Source: JARRPM01 sp963765545 (GTDB lineage: Bacteria; Pseudomonadota; Gammaproteobacteria; Pseudomonadales; Halieaceae). From it: a stretch of 64,000 nucleotides of DNA. Location of the stretch: contig CAVXWW010000002.1 of NCBI GenBank assembly GCA_963765545.1, positions 124,001-188,000 on the forward strand, given 5' to 3'. The notes under the pieces were generated by a model that was not told where the DNA came from, did no database searches, and worked only from the letters and a program-made list of their open reading frames with translations. Numbering within the stretch: position 1 is the stretch's first letter; each line of letters begins with the position of its first letter. Positions 18,346 to 26,337 of this stretch are shown here, piece by piece. The translations under genes and the position numbers were made by a program.

Positions 18346-18896
18346 TGCCTTCGCGCCAGCGAGGCTATGGCCTGGTGGAGGTGGCGGTGTCTCTGCTGGT
18401 GCTGTCTATAGCGGCCCTCGGCCTGGGCCGGCTACAGATTGCCGCAACTCGCATGGGCTACGAGGCGGTGCAGCGCACGGAAGCTGCCGCGCTTGCCATG
18501 GACTTGCTTGAGCGGTTGCGGACAAATCGCGCAGCCGTGTCAGCATATGGTGTAGTCGTGATTGCGCCCGGAGGCGCGTTACAACTCCCCGCCCCATCAT
18601 TGGACTGCAATACCAACCGCTGCTCTTCCGTGCAGCTCAAGGACTGGGATCTCTGGCAATGGGCGCAGGGCCTGAGTGGCGCAGGTACCGGCGGCAGCGG
18701 GGGTGGGCTGATGCAGCCTACTGCCTGTGTGGTGGTCAGTGGGCGCCGGGTGACAGTAGAAGTGGCCTGGGCCGGCTTCCGTTCGCTGTCGGCGCCCCTG
18801 CTGCCCAGTCTTTGCGGCCCCGATAGTGGCGAACCGGGTGTGGCGGGTCGGCCGCGATTGCAGATGAGCTCCTGGATAGGGGAGGAACACTCGTGA
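18345..18896 (+). CDS. pilV: Type IV pilus minor pilin PilV (set 1)
   Basis: A 183-residue prepilin with leader ending RQRG and mature start YGLVEVAVSLLVLSIAALGL, Glu at position 5. The typical PilV segment EAAALAMDLLERLRTNRAAV follows. ATG 18345 shares a base with the stop of the preceding gene. PilV is a minor pilin in the PilV-W-X-FimU priming complex. Identification rests on the motif, size and place in the fimT-V-W-X-Y1-E order. Confidence 0.85.
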   Translation: MPSRQRGYGLVEVAVSLLVLSIAALGLGRLQIAATRMGYEAVQRTEAAALAMDLLERLRTNRAAVSAYGVVVIAPGGALQLPAPSLDCNTNRCSSVQLKDWDLWQWAQGLSGAGTGGSGGGLMQPTACVVVSGRRVTVEVAWAGFRSLSAPLLPSLCGPDSGEPGVAGRPRLQMSSWIGEEHS

Positions 18897-19873
18897 TAGT
18901 TGATCGCGGCAGGGTTTCAGGCCCGTGCGCGGGCATGTCACTGGTGGAGTTACTGGTGGCCCTGGCAATCGGTGTGGTGCTGGCCTTTGGCGCCATGAAT
19001 CTACTGCTGTCCAGCAAGCGCAGTTTTTTCCAGGCGCAGGCGCAGGCGCGCATGCAGGAGAACGGCCGACACGCACTGCGCATTATAAGCCATGAGCTCA
19101 TCATGGCAGGCCATCTCGCCACTCGACTTCCCGGGACAGCAGTGGAATCAGCTGAATCCGGCAGCCCCTGTTTTGACCACCTGTTGGCTAGCGCAACACC
19201 ATTCGAGCACCTTGATAACGTGAGTGCGGCGGGCGAATCTGCCGCTGGCGAGGCGGGTCTGCCGGCGGATTGCCTGTTGGCGGGCAAGCATGTGGCCGGC
19301 AGTGACATGCTATTGGTGCGTCGCACCTCAGGTTCCCCGGTCGTTTACGCGGGGCAGCGCCTGGGTGCTATCGATGCCGCTGACATTTATCTGCGCGATC
19401 TTCCCGGTAGTGCCTCGCCCCGCCTGCAGCGAGGCGGTGCCGAGCTACCCGCCGGGGGAGAGCTTTGGGAATACCTGCCGCAGCTGCTGTTTTTGCGCAA
19501 TTACTCCGTCGTGCCGGGGGACGGGGTGCCAGCGCTGTGTCGCAAACGGCCGGGCCGTTCGAGCAACCGCATGGCGCCGACGGAGTGCCTTGTGGAGGGG
19601 GTGGAAAACCTGCAGCTGGAGTTCGGCATCGATGACGATGGCGATCGACGGGCCGACCGCTTTGCGCCAGCCCCCGGTCCCATTGAGCGAAGTGCGGCAG
19701 TGTCCGCGCGCATCTATCTGCTGATCCGCAGTATTAATCCTGTCGCGGGGCACATCGACAACCGAGCGTACACCCTTGGCCAGGCCCGCCAGGCGCCAGC
19801 CGCTGATGGACACTATCGCCGTTTGATACAAACCACGGTGGTACTGCGCAACCGCGGCGGTAGTCGGACGTGA
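18893..19873 (+). CDS. pilW: Type IV pilus minor pilin PilW (set 1)
   Basis: A 326-residue PilW family protein: leader ending CAG, then MSLVELLVALAIGVVLAFGAM, followed by the usual QARMQENGRHALRIISHELIMAGH segment. The C-terminal half contains EFGIDDDGDRRADRF, a calcium-loop-like acidic stretch typical of PilW. GTG 18893 overlaps the pilV stop and has GGAGGA upstream. Mature position 1 is Met, which is unusual but known to be tolerated by some prepilin peptidases. Confidence 0.87.
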   Translation: MIVDRGRVSGPCAGMSLVELLVALAIGVVLAFGAMNLLLSSKRSFFQAQAQARMQENGRHALRIISHELIMAGHLATRLPGTAVESAESGSPCFDHLLASATPFEHLDNVSAAGESAAGEAGLPADCLLAGKHVAGSDMLLVRRTSGSPVVYAGQRLGAIDAADIYLRDLPGSASPRLQRGGAELPAGGELWEYLPQLLFLRNYSVVPGDGVPALCRKRPGRSSNRMAPTECLVEGVENLQLEFGIDDDGDRRADRFAPAPGPIERSAAVSARIYLLIRSINPVAGHIDNRAYTLGQARQAPAADGHYRRLIQTTVVLRNRGGSRT

Positions 19874-20406
19874 GACCTGACTCGCAGTGGGCATGCCAGC
19901 GCGGCGCGGTATTGATTGTATCGCTGCTGGTGCTGCTGTTGCTTGGCCTTATTGCCACCACAGTCACCCGCACCAATCAGCTGCAGCTGCGAATGGCAGG
20001 GAATACGGAGAACCGCACTGCCGCCATGCAGCAGGCTCTGGGTGCAGTGGATGCCGTGCTGGACAGTCCGACCAGTACGCCATTGAGCGGGGGTGTCGGG
20101 CACATCATCTGTGCGGCGGATGCAGCACCGGAGCTTGCCTGTGGCGAACACACACTGCAGTTACCGCCGAATGCGCTGCCGGATGTGGGCGCGCTCGATG
20201 TCCATGTGGTCAGGCTTGAACCAGCCGTGGGCCGGATGCCGGTGCTGGCAGAGGACAGCGCCAGCAGTGCGGTGTACTACAGGGTGGCGAAGTTCGAGGT
20301 GCGAGCGGCCTATGACGGGACTGCCGAGGGCCTGGGCAGGGTGGCAATTGCGCAGGGAGTGCTGGTTCGCCTGCCGGTGTCGCTGCAATCGGGAGAGGGA
20401 GACTGA
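19870..20406 (+). CDS. pilX: Type IV pilus minor pilin PilX (set 1)
   Basis: A 178-residue PilX-type protein: leader ending QRG, then AVLIVSLLVLLLLGLIATTV, lacking Glu at position 5 as PilX/GspK-like subunits commonly do. The following RTNQLQLRMAGNTENRTAAMQQA is the PilX N-terminal helix. GTG 19870 overlaps the pilW stop. PilX-type proteins cap the minor-pilin complex and link to PilY1, encoded next with an overlapping start. Confidence 0.85.
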   Translation: MRPDSQWACQRGAVLIVSLLVLLLLGLIATTVTRTNQLQLRMAGNTENRTAAMQQALGAVDAVLDSPTSTPLSGGVGHIICAADAAPELACGEHTLQLPPNALPDVGALDVHVVRLEPAVGRMPVLAEDSASSAVYYRVAKFEVRAAYDGTAEGLGRVAIAQGVLVRLPVSLQSGEGD

Positions 20407-22811
20407 TGAAAATATTACTGACCATTGCTCTTTACGGCGTGCTGGCAGGGCTGCTGGCAACCCGCCCGCGGGCCGACGATATCGACATCTACCTGGCAAC
20501 GGGCTCGGCCGGCGACAGCTGTACGCATTCAACCCTGCCTGCAAGTGCCGGAGCCCCGGCCGGGCCGCTGGTCGCAGGCTCCGTTGTCGCCAACGCTGCA
20601 GCGCAGGGCAACACTGGTCAGGATGTCTTCCTGCCGCTGTTCCAGCCTGAACCCTGGCCCCTGTGGCCGGGTAATATCAAGAAGTTCAAGTTCAAGCGTC
20701 AGGCGGCGCTGGTGTCGGGCTCTAGTGATGCATCGGGCGGCCGGCTTACAGGGTTGGCTCCGCCTGACGGGGCGGCACTGTCCGGGGAAGATGGCCAGAT
20801 CCTGCCTGAGGTGCTGAGCTTCTGGACCGACCCCTGGGGCGCCGATGTGCAGGCTTTTGACCCTGGCAGGCGAGAGGTTCCCGGCAGGGACGGCCGCTCG
20901 GTCACCCGCGGCGGCGCGGGGCAGCAGATCCCCGGTTTTCTGTCGGGTAGCGTGACCCTGGTAAATGCGGATCCGGATGCCCGACAGTTGTTTACACTGG
21001 ACCCGGGCTCCCCGGGGGAATTGCTCGCACTGGACGCCAGGCCGGCGACGCTGGACGCCCTCTCCGCCTACCTGGATCCGGCCGCTACCGCATCGACAGA
21101 GCAGGGGCTTGACCTGTTGCGCTGGATCAGGGGGCAGGATCGCTATGATGCAGACGCGGATGGCGATAGGGAGGAGGCCAGGGGCTGGTTGCTGGGTGAC
21201 GTGCTGCATTCCCGGCCGCTGGCGGTCAGTTATGGGGCAAGGCCCGGCACCAACTACGACGCGGGCAATCCGGATATACGGGTTTTCTTCGGCACCAACG
21301 ACGGTGTGTTGCATGTCCTGCGCAATACCACACCCTCGGGTGACGAGTCGGGGCGGGAGACCTGGGCATTCATACCGCCACAACTGTTGGGTATGCAGTA
21401 CGACCTGGCGCGTAATCTCAACAGCGCTGCTGTGCCTCACCCCTATGGCCTGGATGGTGAAGCAGTCGCTGTCATCGCAGACAGGGACCGGGATGGCAAT
21501 ATCGAGGTGGCCGACGGAGATACCGTGACCGTGGTTATCGGCCAGCGACGGGGCGGCAGGGCCCTGCTTGCGTTCGATATGAGCGACCCTGACAGCCCGC
21601 GATACAAGTGGATGATAAATCACCGTACACCGGGCTTCGGGCAGCTGGGGTTGACGTTTTCGACCCCCCGGGTGGCCCGGCTGGATCTCGATGGCGCGGG
21701 GCCCATCCCCCTGCTGGTGTTCGCAGGCGGATATCACGGTGGCTGGTCGGGTGCAGACAGGGTAGGCAAGGACGCGGGCAGTGGCGCTGACGTCATTGGT
21801 AACGCCATCTATGTGGTGAACCCGGCAGACGGCAGCCTGGTCTGGCGGGCCGTGGGGCCGGATGGCGGGCCTGCGCCGGCATCGACAGAGAGGCTTCACT
21901 ATGCAGCGCAACTCACCCACAGCCTGCCCTCACCGGTCACTGTCATCGATTCTGACCATAACGGGGTGGATGATCGCGCCTATGTGGGCGACAGTGCAGG
22001 TAATGTCTGGCGCATCGAGTTTATGGAACGCGGACCTGCTGCGTCTCGCACGGCAGCCGTCGCGGCCGGGCACTGGTATCTGCGTCGCCTGGCAGTGCTG
22101 GGCGGTAGTGGTGAATCTGACCGGCGCTTTTTTCACGCGCCCGATGTGGTCCAGAGTCGAGATGCTGCTGGGGATTACGACGGTGTGCTGATTGTATCCG
22201 GCAATCGGGCAGCCCTGCGGGAAACACGGGTCAAAAACTTTGCCTACCTGCTCAAAGACAGGACAGCCGGTGGAACGGCCAAGGATGTCGCGCAAGCTCT
22301 CATGCCTGAGGTGGGCCATGCAGCGCTGGCGGATATTACCTCGGCTTGCAATGCGACGGGTGAAGAGGGTTGTGCTGGCGTGAATCTGGCGCTGGGCTGG
22401 AAACTCCAACTGGAGTCTCCGGGGGAGAAGGGGCTGTCGACACCGCTGGTCTCTAATGGCCGAGTACTCTTTACCACTTATGTGCCTCCCTCTCGGGATA
22501 CGCAGGCCGACGCCGCAGCAAACTGCGGCACTTCAGCTGGCCTTAGCCGGGTCTATGCTGTTGCTCTGAGGGACGGTTCACCCGCATTACCCGTGTCGGG
22601 AACGCTGGACAACGGGGGAGGGGTGCAAGAGGCGGGTAGTGGCGAGTACCGCTTTCAGGATACGGGCCCTGGCCTGCAGGGGGGCATCGTTCCCTATTAT
22701 GATCAGGTACTGGTGCCCGGAAACGGTTTGGCGGGCAACTCCCTCCTGACCTTGCCCGGGGCAAAACGCTGGCGGGCCTACTGGCGTGAGCAGGAGGTGG
22801 ACACGCCATGA
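20406..22811 (+). CDS. pilY1: PilY1-like type IV pilus protein lacking the vWA domain (set 1)
   Basis: An 801-residue protein with signal peptide (residues 1-23) and the PilY1 C-terminal beta-propeller region. It has the post-vWA signature WPGNIKKFKFKRQ at residue 87, a calcium-loop-like DADADGDREE at 248-257, LLGDVLHSRP, and repeated blades such as FFGTNDGVLHVLRN and VIGQRRGGRALLAFD. The other copy in this window has about 300 N-terminal residues with a von Willebrand A domain that are absent here; this protein begins essentially where that domain would end. ATG 20406 overlaps the pilX stop. It probably sits at the pilus tip or outer membrane, but mechanosensing through vWA cannot apply. Confidence 0.85.
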   Translation: MKILLTIALYGVLAGLLATRPRADDIDIYLATGSAGDSCTHSTLPASAGAPAGPLVAGSVVANAAAQGNTGQDVFLPLFQPEPWPLWPGNIKKFKFKRQAALVSGSSDASGGRLTGLAPPDGAALSGEDGQILPEVLSFWTDPWGADVQAFDPGRREVPGRDGRSVTRGGAGQQIPGFLSGSVTLVNADPDARQLFTLDPGSPGELLALDARPATLDALSAYLDPAATASTEQGLDLLRWIRGQDRYDADADGDREEARGWLLGDVLHSRPLAVSYGARPGTNYDAGNPDIRVFFGTNDGVLHVLRNTTPSGDESGRETWAFIPPQLLGMQYDLARNLNSAAVPHPYGLDGEAVAVIADRDRDGNIEVADGDTVTVVIGQRRGGRALLAFDMSDPDSPRYKWMINHRTPGFGQLGLTFSTPRVARLDLDGAGPIPLLVFAGGYHGGWSGADRVGKDAGSGADVIGNAIYVVNPADGSLVWRAVGPDGGPAPASTERLHYAAQLTHSLPSPVTVIDSDHNGVDDRAYVGDSAGNVWRIEFMERGPAASRTAAVAAGHWYLRRLAVLGGSGESDRRFFHAPDVVQSRDAAGDYDGVLIVSGNRAALRETRVKNFAYLLKDRTAGGTAKDVAQALMPEVGHAALADITSACNATGEEGCAGVNLALGWKLQLESPGEKGLSTPLVSNGRVLFTTYVPPSRDTQADAAANCGTSAGLSRVYAVALRDGSPALPVSGTLDNGGGVQEAGSGEYRFQDTGPGLQGGIVPYYDQVLVPGNGLAGNSLLTLPGAKRWRAYWREQEVDTP

Positions 22812-23299
22812 CGGGGTCATTGCTGCTGTCGGGCCGAACACCTGGCATCGACTCCAGACCGCCAGCCAGGCAACCGGGCTTCAGCCTTATTGAGATGATG
22901 GTTGCCCTGGCGATAGCCGGGATACTGTTCTTTGTCGCCCTGCCGGGCTACCAGTATGCGGTTCTGAAAAGCACGCGGGCAGTGGCCAGGGCAGCCCTGA
23001 TGGATGTGATGTCCCGTCAGGAACAGTACATCGTCACTAATAAACGCCACGGCACTCGGCTTGCCGAGCTTGGTTTGCCTGAGTCTTACTACCTCGATAA
23101 CAAGGGAGAGGCCGCCAGTGCGGAGGATTCGGTCTACCGGGTCGACCTGAATCTTGTCGACGGGGCATACCAGGGAGTAACCGCCCGACCCGTCAATCGG
23201 CAGGCCGCCGATACCGATTGTATGGCTTTCTCGCTCTCCGCAATTGGTATCAGGGCGGTCAGTGGAAGCCTGTCAGCCAGCCCGGGCGAGTGCTGGTAG
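22808..23299 (+). CDS. pilE: Type IV pilin PilE-like minor pilin (set 1)
   Basis: A 163-residue prepilin with a long 24-residue leader ending RQPG, then FSLIEMMVALAIAGILFFVALPGYQYAV, Glu5 present. The C-terminal half has the pattern DCMAFSLSAIGIRAVSG and ends PGECW, the closing disulfide arrangement of PilE-type minor pilins. ATG 22808 overlaps the pilY1 stop as ATGA. It is the last gene of the first set; a 249-base gap separates it from the second. Confidence 0.88.
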   Translation: MTGSLLLSGRTPGIDSRPPARQPGFSLIEMMVALAIAGILFFVALPGYQYAVLKSTRAVARAALMDVMSRQEQYIVTNKRHGTRLAELGLPESYYLDNKGEAASAEDSVYRVDLNLVDGAYQGVTARPVNRQAADTDCMAFSLSAIGIRAVSGSLSASPGECW

Positions 23300-23548
23300 G
23301 GTTCTCTCACTTCTCACTGCTCTCTAATTCCCGGCGCCCGGGCTGCTGTCCGGGAAATTCCCAGCATCCGCCTCGCCAGGCTTGGAGGCGTATCCCGCGG
23401 TCTTTCCGGGTGCCGGATGCCGATTTTCGCCACATTGGTACCGCTTGTCAGACGAAAACCCCTATTGTCGGCTGTGCCAGACCAAAAATGTGAATTTAAG
23501 TAATAATAATTCTATACAAACAGATTATTTTGTGGCGAGGACGGCGGC

Positions 23549-24109
23549 TTGGGCAGGAAACGAACCAGAATGGCTGGATTTACGATGGTCGAGATGATGG
23601 TCACGCTGGTTATCGTGGCCATCCTGATTGCCATCGGCGCGCCCGGCCTGTCCGATCTCATAAAAAACAACCGCATGCTCTCCCAGGTGTACGGTATTCG
23701 AGCGGCACTCAACGGTGCGCGTTCTGAAGCCCTGGCCCAGCGCGCGTTTGTCACCCTGTGTCGCAGTGAAGATGGCGTAAGTTGCAGCGGTGACTGGAAT
23801 GAGGGATACATCGCCTTTGTGGACACTGATGGCGACGGGCTCGTCGATGACCCCAACTCACCGTCCGGAGACCAGGTTTTCCTCGCGAAGGTGGTTGATG
23901 ATGACAGCTTGGATATTAGCTACAGCAAGGACCCGGCTGACCCGGTGGCCGGTCGGGTGCGGTTTGATAGCCAGGGGTATGCCCGGATTTTCAATGGCAC
24001 CTTTACAGTATGTGATAACCGCGGGTCAGATGATGCGCGAGGTGTCATCGTCACACCCGCAGGCATTGTAAGAGCGATGGACCCCAATGAACCCGTGGTC
24101 TGTCCTTAA
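23549..24109 (+). CDS. Type IV pilus minor pilin, GspH/FimT family (set 2)
   Basis: A 186-residue prepilin with basic leader MGRKRTRMAG, then FTMVEMMVTLVIVAILIAIGAPGL and a GspH domain. TTG 23549 is chosen because GAGG lies eight bases upstream and the full basic leader is kept; ATG 23570 would leave only two residues before the cleavage glycine. It is the second GspH/FimT homologue in the window. The gap upstream is AT-richer just before the gene (near 23490-23530) and may hold a promoter. Confidence 0.85.
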   Translation: MGRKRTRMAGFTMVEMMVTLVIVAILIAIGAPGLSDLIKNNRMLSQVYGIRAALNGARSEALAQRAFVTLCRSEDGVSCSGDWNEGYIAFVDTDGDGLVDDPNSPSGDQVFLAKVVDDDSLDISYSKDPADPVAGRVRFDSQGYARIFNGTFTVCDNRGSDDARGVIVTPAGIVRAMDPNEPVVCP

Positions 24110-24126
24110 CATTGAGGGAGCGAAAT

Positions 24127-24747
24127 ATGTCAGTAATCTCTCGTAGAAGCCGGGGCCGCTTGCTGCATCAGCGCGGCTTTACCCTGATCGAGGCTCTCAT
24201 AGCCTTCGTTATTCTCTCGGTCGGCCTGTTGGGCATTGTCAGTCTGCAGGCGATGGCCAAGACATCGCAGCACCTTGCATTGCAGCACACGCGCGCGGTG
24301 ACAATTGGGGATGCGATTATAGAGCGCATCAGGGTAAATCCTGCGGGCATGGCCACCTATCAGAACGTGGGCCCCCTGGGCGGGGGAACCCTTGGTGCCA
24401 GCGAGCCGGCTGCAAACTGCCGCGATGCCGGGGCCTGTACCCCGGATGAGCTGGCCGCCTATGACCTGTGGGCCTGGGAGCGAGCACTGGATGGGGCCGG
24501 TGCCACTATTGGCACTACGAATACCTCGGGACTGATTGAGCCGCGCGGTTGCATCGTCTTCGCCGCGGCACCGAATCGCCTGCGCAGCGGACAGCTGAGC
24601 GTGATAATCCAGTGGCGCGGGTTGCAGGAGTCCTACGATGCGGTGCAGGGCAGCGAGGCCACCTGTGGTGGCGATGCAGCCGGCACGGATAAGTACCGCC
24701 GCCAGGTCGTGACCAATACCTATGTGGTTGATGAGGAGGAGTTTTGA
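24127..24747 (+). CDS. pilV: Type IV pilus minor pilin PilV (set 2)
   Basis: A 206-residue prepilin: leader ending HQRG, then FTLIEALIAFVILSVGLLGIVSLQAMAK, a textbook PilV start. ATG 24127 has GAGGGAG six bases upstream; TTG 24112 is also in frame but less likely. Conserved Cys residues occur in the C-terminal half. It lies 17 bases after the previous gene and its stop overlaps the pilW frame. Confidence 0.88.
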   Translation: MSVISRRSRGRLLHQRGFTLIEALIAFVILSVGLLGIVSLQAMAKTSQHLALQHTRAVTIGDAIIERIRVNPAGMATYQNVGPLGGGTLGASEPAANCRDAGACTPDELAAYDLWAWERALDGAGATIGTTNTSGLIEPRGCIVFAAAPNRLRSGQLSVIIQWRGLQESYDAVQGSEATCGGDAAGTDKYRRQVVTNTYVVDEEEF

Positions 24748-24749
24748 TC

Positions 24750-25787
24750 ATGCCTGAACACAGGGCGTTGCGGGTTCAGACGGGCTTCTCACTGGTGGAG
24801 TTGATGGTCGGCATGGTGCTGGGTTTGATGCTCATCGCCGGTGCGGTATCGATTTACCTGGCGACAAAGCGATCTTACTTCGAGGTTGAGCACGTAGCTG
24901 CCCTGACTGAAAACGCCCGCTTTGCAGAACAGATTGTCGGTGATTCATTGCGGCAGGCGGGGTTTCTCGGGGAAGTTACCGCGAACAAGGTTGAGGTGGA
25001 TCCTGACCTGACTTCCACGCCATTGACGGGGGATTGCACAGGTCCTGCGGCAGCCTATGACCTGTCACGCCTGGGATATGCAGCGACAGTAGCGAGCGGC
25101 GGCACTGCGTTGGGTTGCATTACCGATGGGGCAGAGGGAACTGACGTGCTGGTAATCAAGCGCGCTTTGCCCCGACCTTTTTCTGCGGGTCCCAGGGTGC
25201 CTGATCCGAATGACCCCGTGGGCAGCACTATTGATACTCCCGGGACACTTCAGAATGGCCGGACCTACGTAATGACAAACAATGTATCGGGTTTGCTTTT
25301 TGATGGTGCGGCTCCCCCCTCGATCACCGTTGGGGGTGAAATCCCTGGAGGCACGGCCTGGGAGTACCAGTACGAGGTATTTTATATACGTCAAATGAAC
25401 GCGGATTCCGATGTGCCCCGAATGCTGAGCAGGCGGGTGCTGTCCTACAACCCTGCCACCCTGGCCATGGAGTTTACGACGGAGGACCTGGCAGAGGGCG
25501 TGGAAGACATGCAGTTGCTGTTTGGTTATGACAGCGATGGCAATGGCGAAGTTGATACCTACAAGGACGAGGCCGGCGTTGGTGGCAACTGGCCGGGTGT
25601 GGAGTCGGTGGAGGTCTTCATGCTGGTGCGAAGCGCGATTAAAGATGTCCAGTACACCGATACAAAAACCTACCAGTTGGGTGGCGCGGCGCCTGTAGGG
25701 CCCATGAACGACAATTTTCGTCGGCTGATAAGTCATACCAGCGTGTCCCTGCGCAACCTGAAGTTAATGATACGAGGTGGCGCATGA
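24750..25787 (+). CDS. pilW: Type IV pilus minor pilin PilW (set 2)
   Basis: A 345-residue PilW protein: leader ending QTG, then FSLVELMVGMVLGLMLIAGAV, followed by ALTENARFAEQIVGDSLRQAGFLG. The C-terminal half contains LLFGYDSDGNGEVDTYKDE, a calcium-binding-like loop at the same relative place as in the set 1 copy. ATG 24750 has GAGGAGGAG at a good distance; an in-frame TTG six bases earlier overlaps the pilV stop. Confidence 0.88.
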   Translation: MPEHRALRVQTGFSLVELMVGMVLGLMLIAGAVSIYLATKRSYFEVEHVAALTENARFAEQIVGDSLRQAGFLGEVTANKVEVDPDLTSTPLTGDCTGPAAAYDLSRLGYAATVASGGTALGCITDGAEGTDVLVIKRALPRPFSAGPRVPDPNDPVGSTIDTPGTLQNGRTYVMTNNVSGLLFDGAAPPSITVGGEIPGGTAWEYQYEVFYIRQMNADSDVPRMLSRRVLSYNPATLAMEFTTEDLAEGVEDMQLLFGYDSDGNGEVDTYKDEAGVGGNWPGVESVEVFMLVRSAIKDVQYTDTKTYQLGGAAPVGPMNDNFRRLISHTSVSLRNLKLMIRGGA

Positions 25788-26275
25788 TGCCCTTTGCAGC
25801 GAAAAACAGACAAAAGGGCGTCGCCCTGGTCGTAGCTCTTCTTTTCCTTCTGGTGGTTACCGTCATCAGCGTGATCGCGGCCAGCAACAGCACTATAGGC
25901 TTGAAGATGTCTGCAAATATGCAGGATGCCTATGCCTCTTTTCAATCGGCAGAGGCGGGTATCTTTGCGGTGTTGTCACTCGCCGGCACGGCTAACGACC
26001 CATTTGACGGGGATGACACGCCTGCCCCGTTTGCAGCCTTCAATAGTGGTACTCATCCGCTGCGCGGGCTCGCCGATGGTGCCAACTCGGTGGATGCGGA
26101 TGTTTTTCTTACCACGGCGGCGACCGCCTGCCCCCGCAACGCCGTGGGATCCAGCGTCGGACTCTTTGACTGCGACTACTACCGAATTACCGCTGAACAC
26201 GAAGTGCCCAAGGAAGCCCGCACCAAGGTTGAGCTGGGCGTGGTGAAGACGATTATAGGCGGTGGTATTCAATGA
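25784..26275 (+). CDS. pilX: Type IV pilus minor pilin PilX (set 2)
   Basis: A 163-residue PilX-type protein with leader ending RQKG, then VALVVALLFLLVVTVISVIAASNS, again without Glu at position 5. It contains the PilX segment QDAYASFQSAEAGIFAVL. ATG 25784 overlaps the pilW stop, with GAGGTGG upstream. Confidence 0.86.
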   Translation: MMPFAAKNRQKGVALVVALLFLLVVTVISVIAASNSTIGLKMSANMQDAYASFQSAEAGIFAVLSLAGTANDPFDGDDTPAPFAAFNSGTHPLRGLADGANSVDADVFLTTAATACPRNAVGSSVGLFDCDYYRITAEHEVPKEARTKVELGVVKTIIGGGIQ

Positions 26276-26337
26276 TCAGCCAGAAGCGCTATTTATAGTT
26301 CAGTGAATGCGACAGGACGTCATTTGAGGTGGTATAC

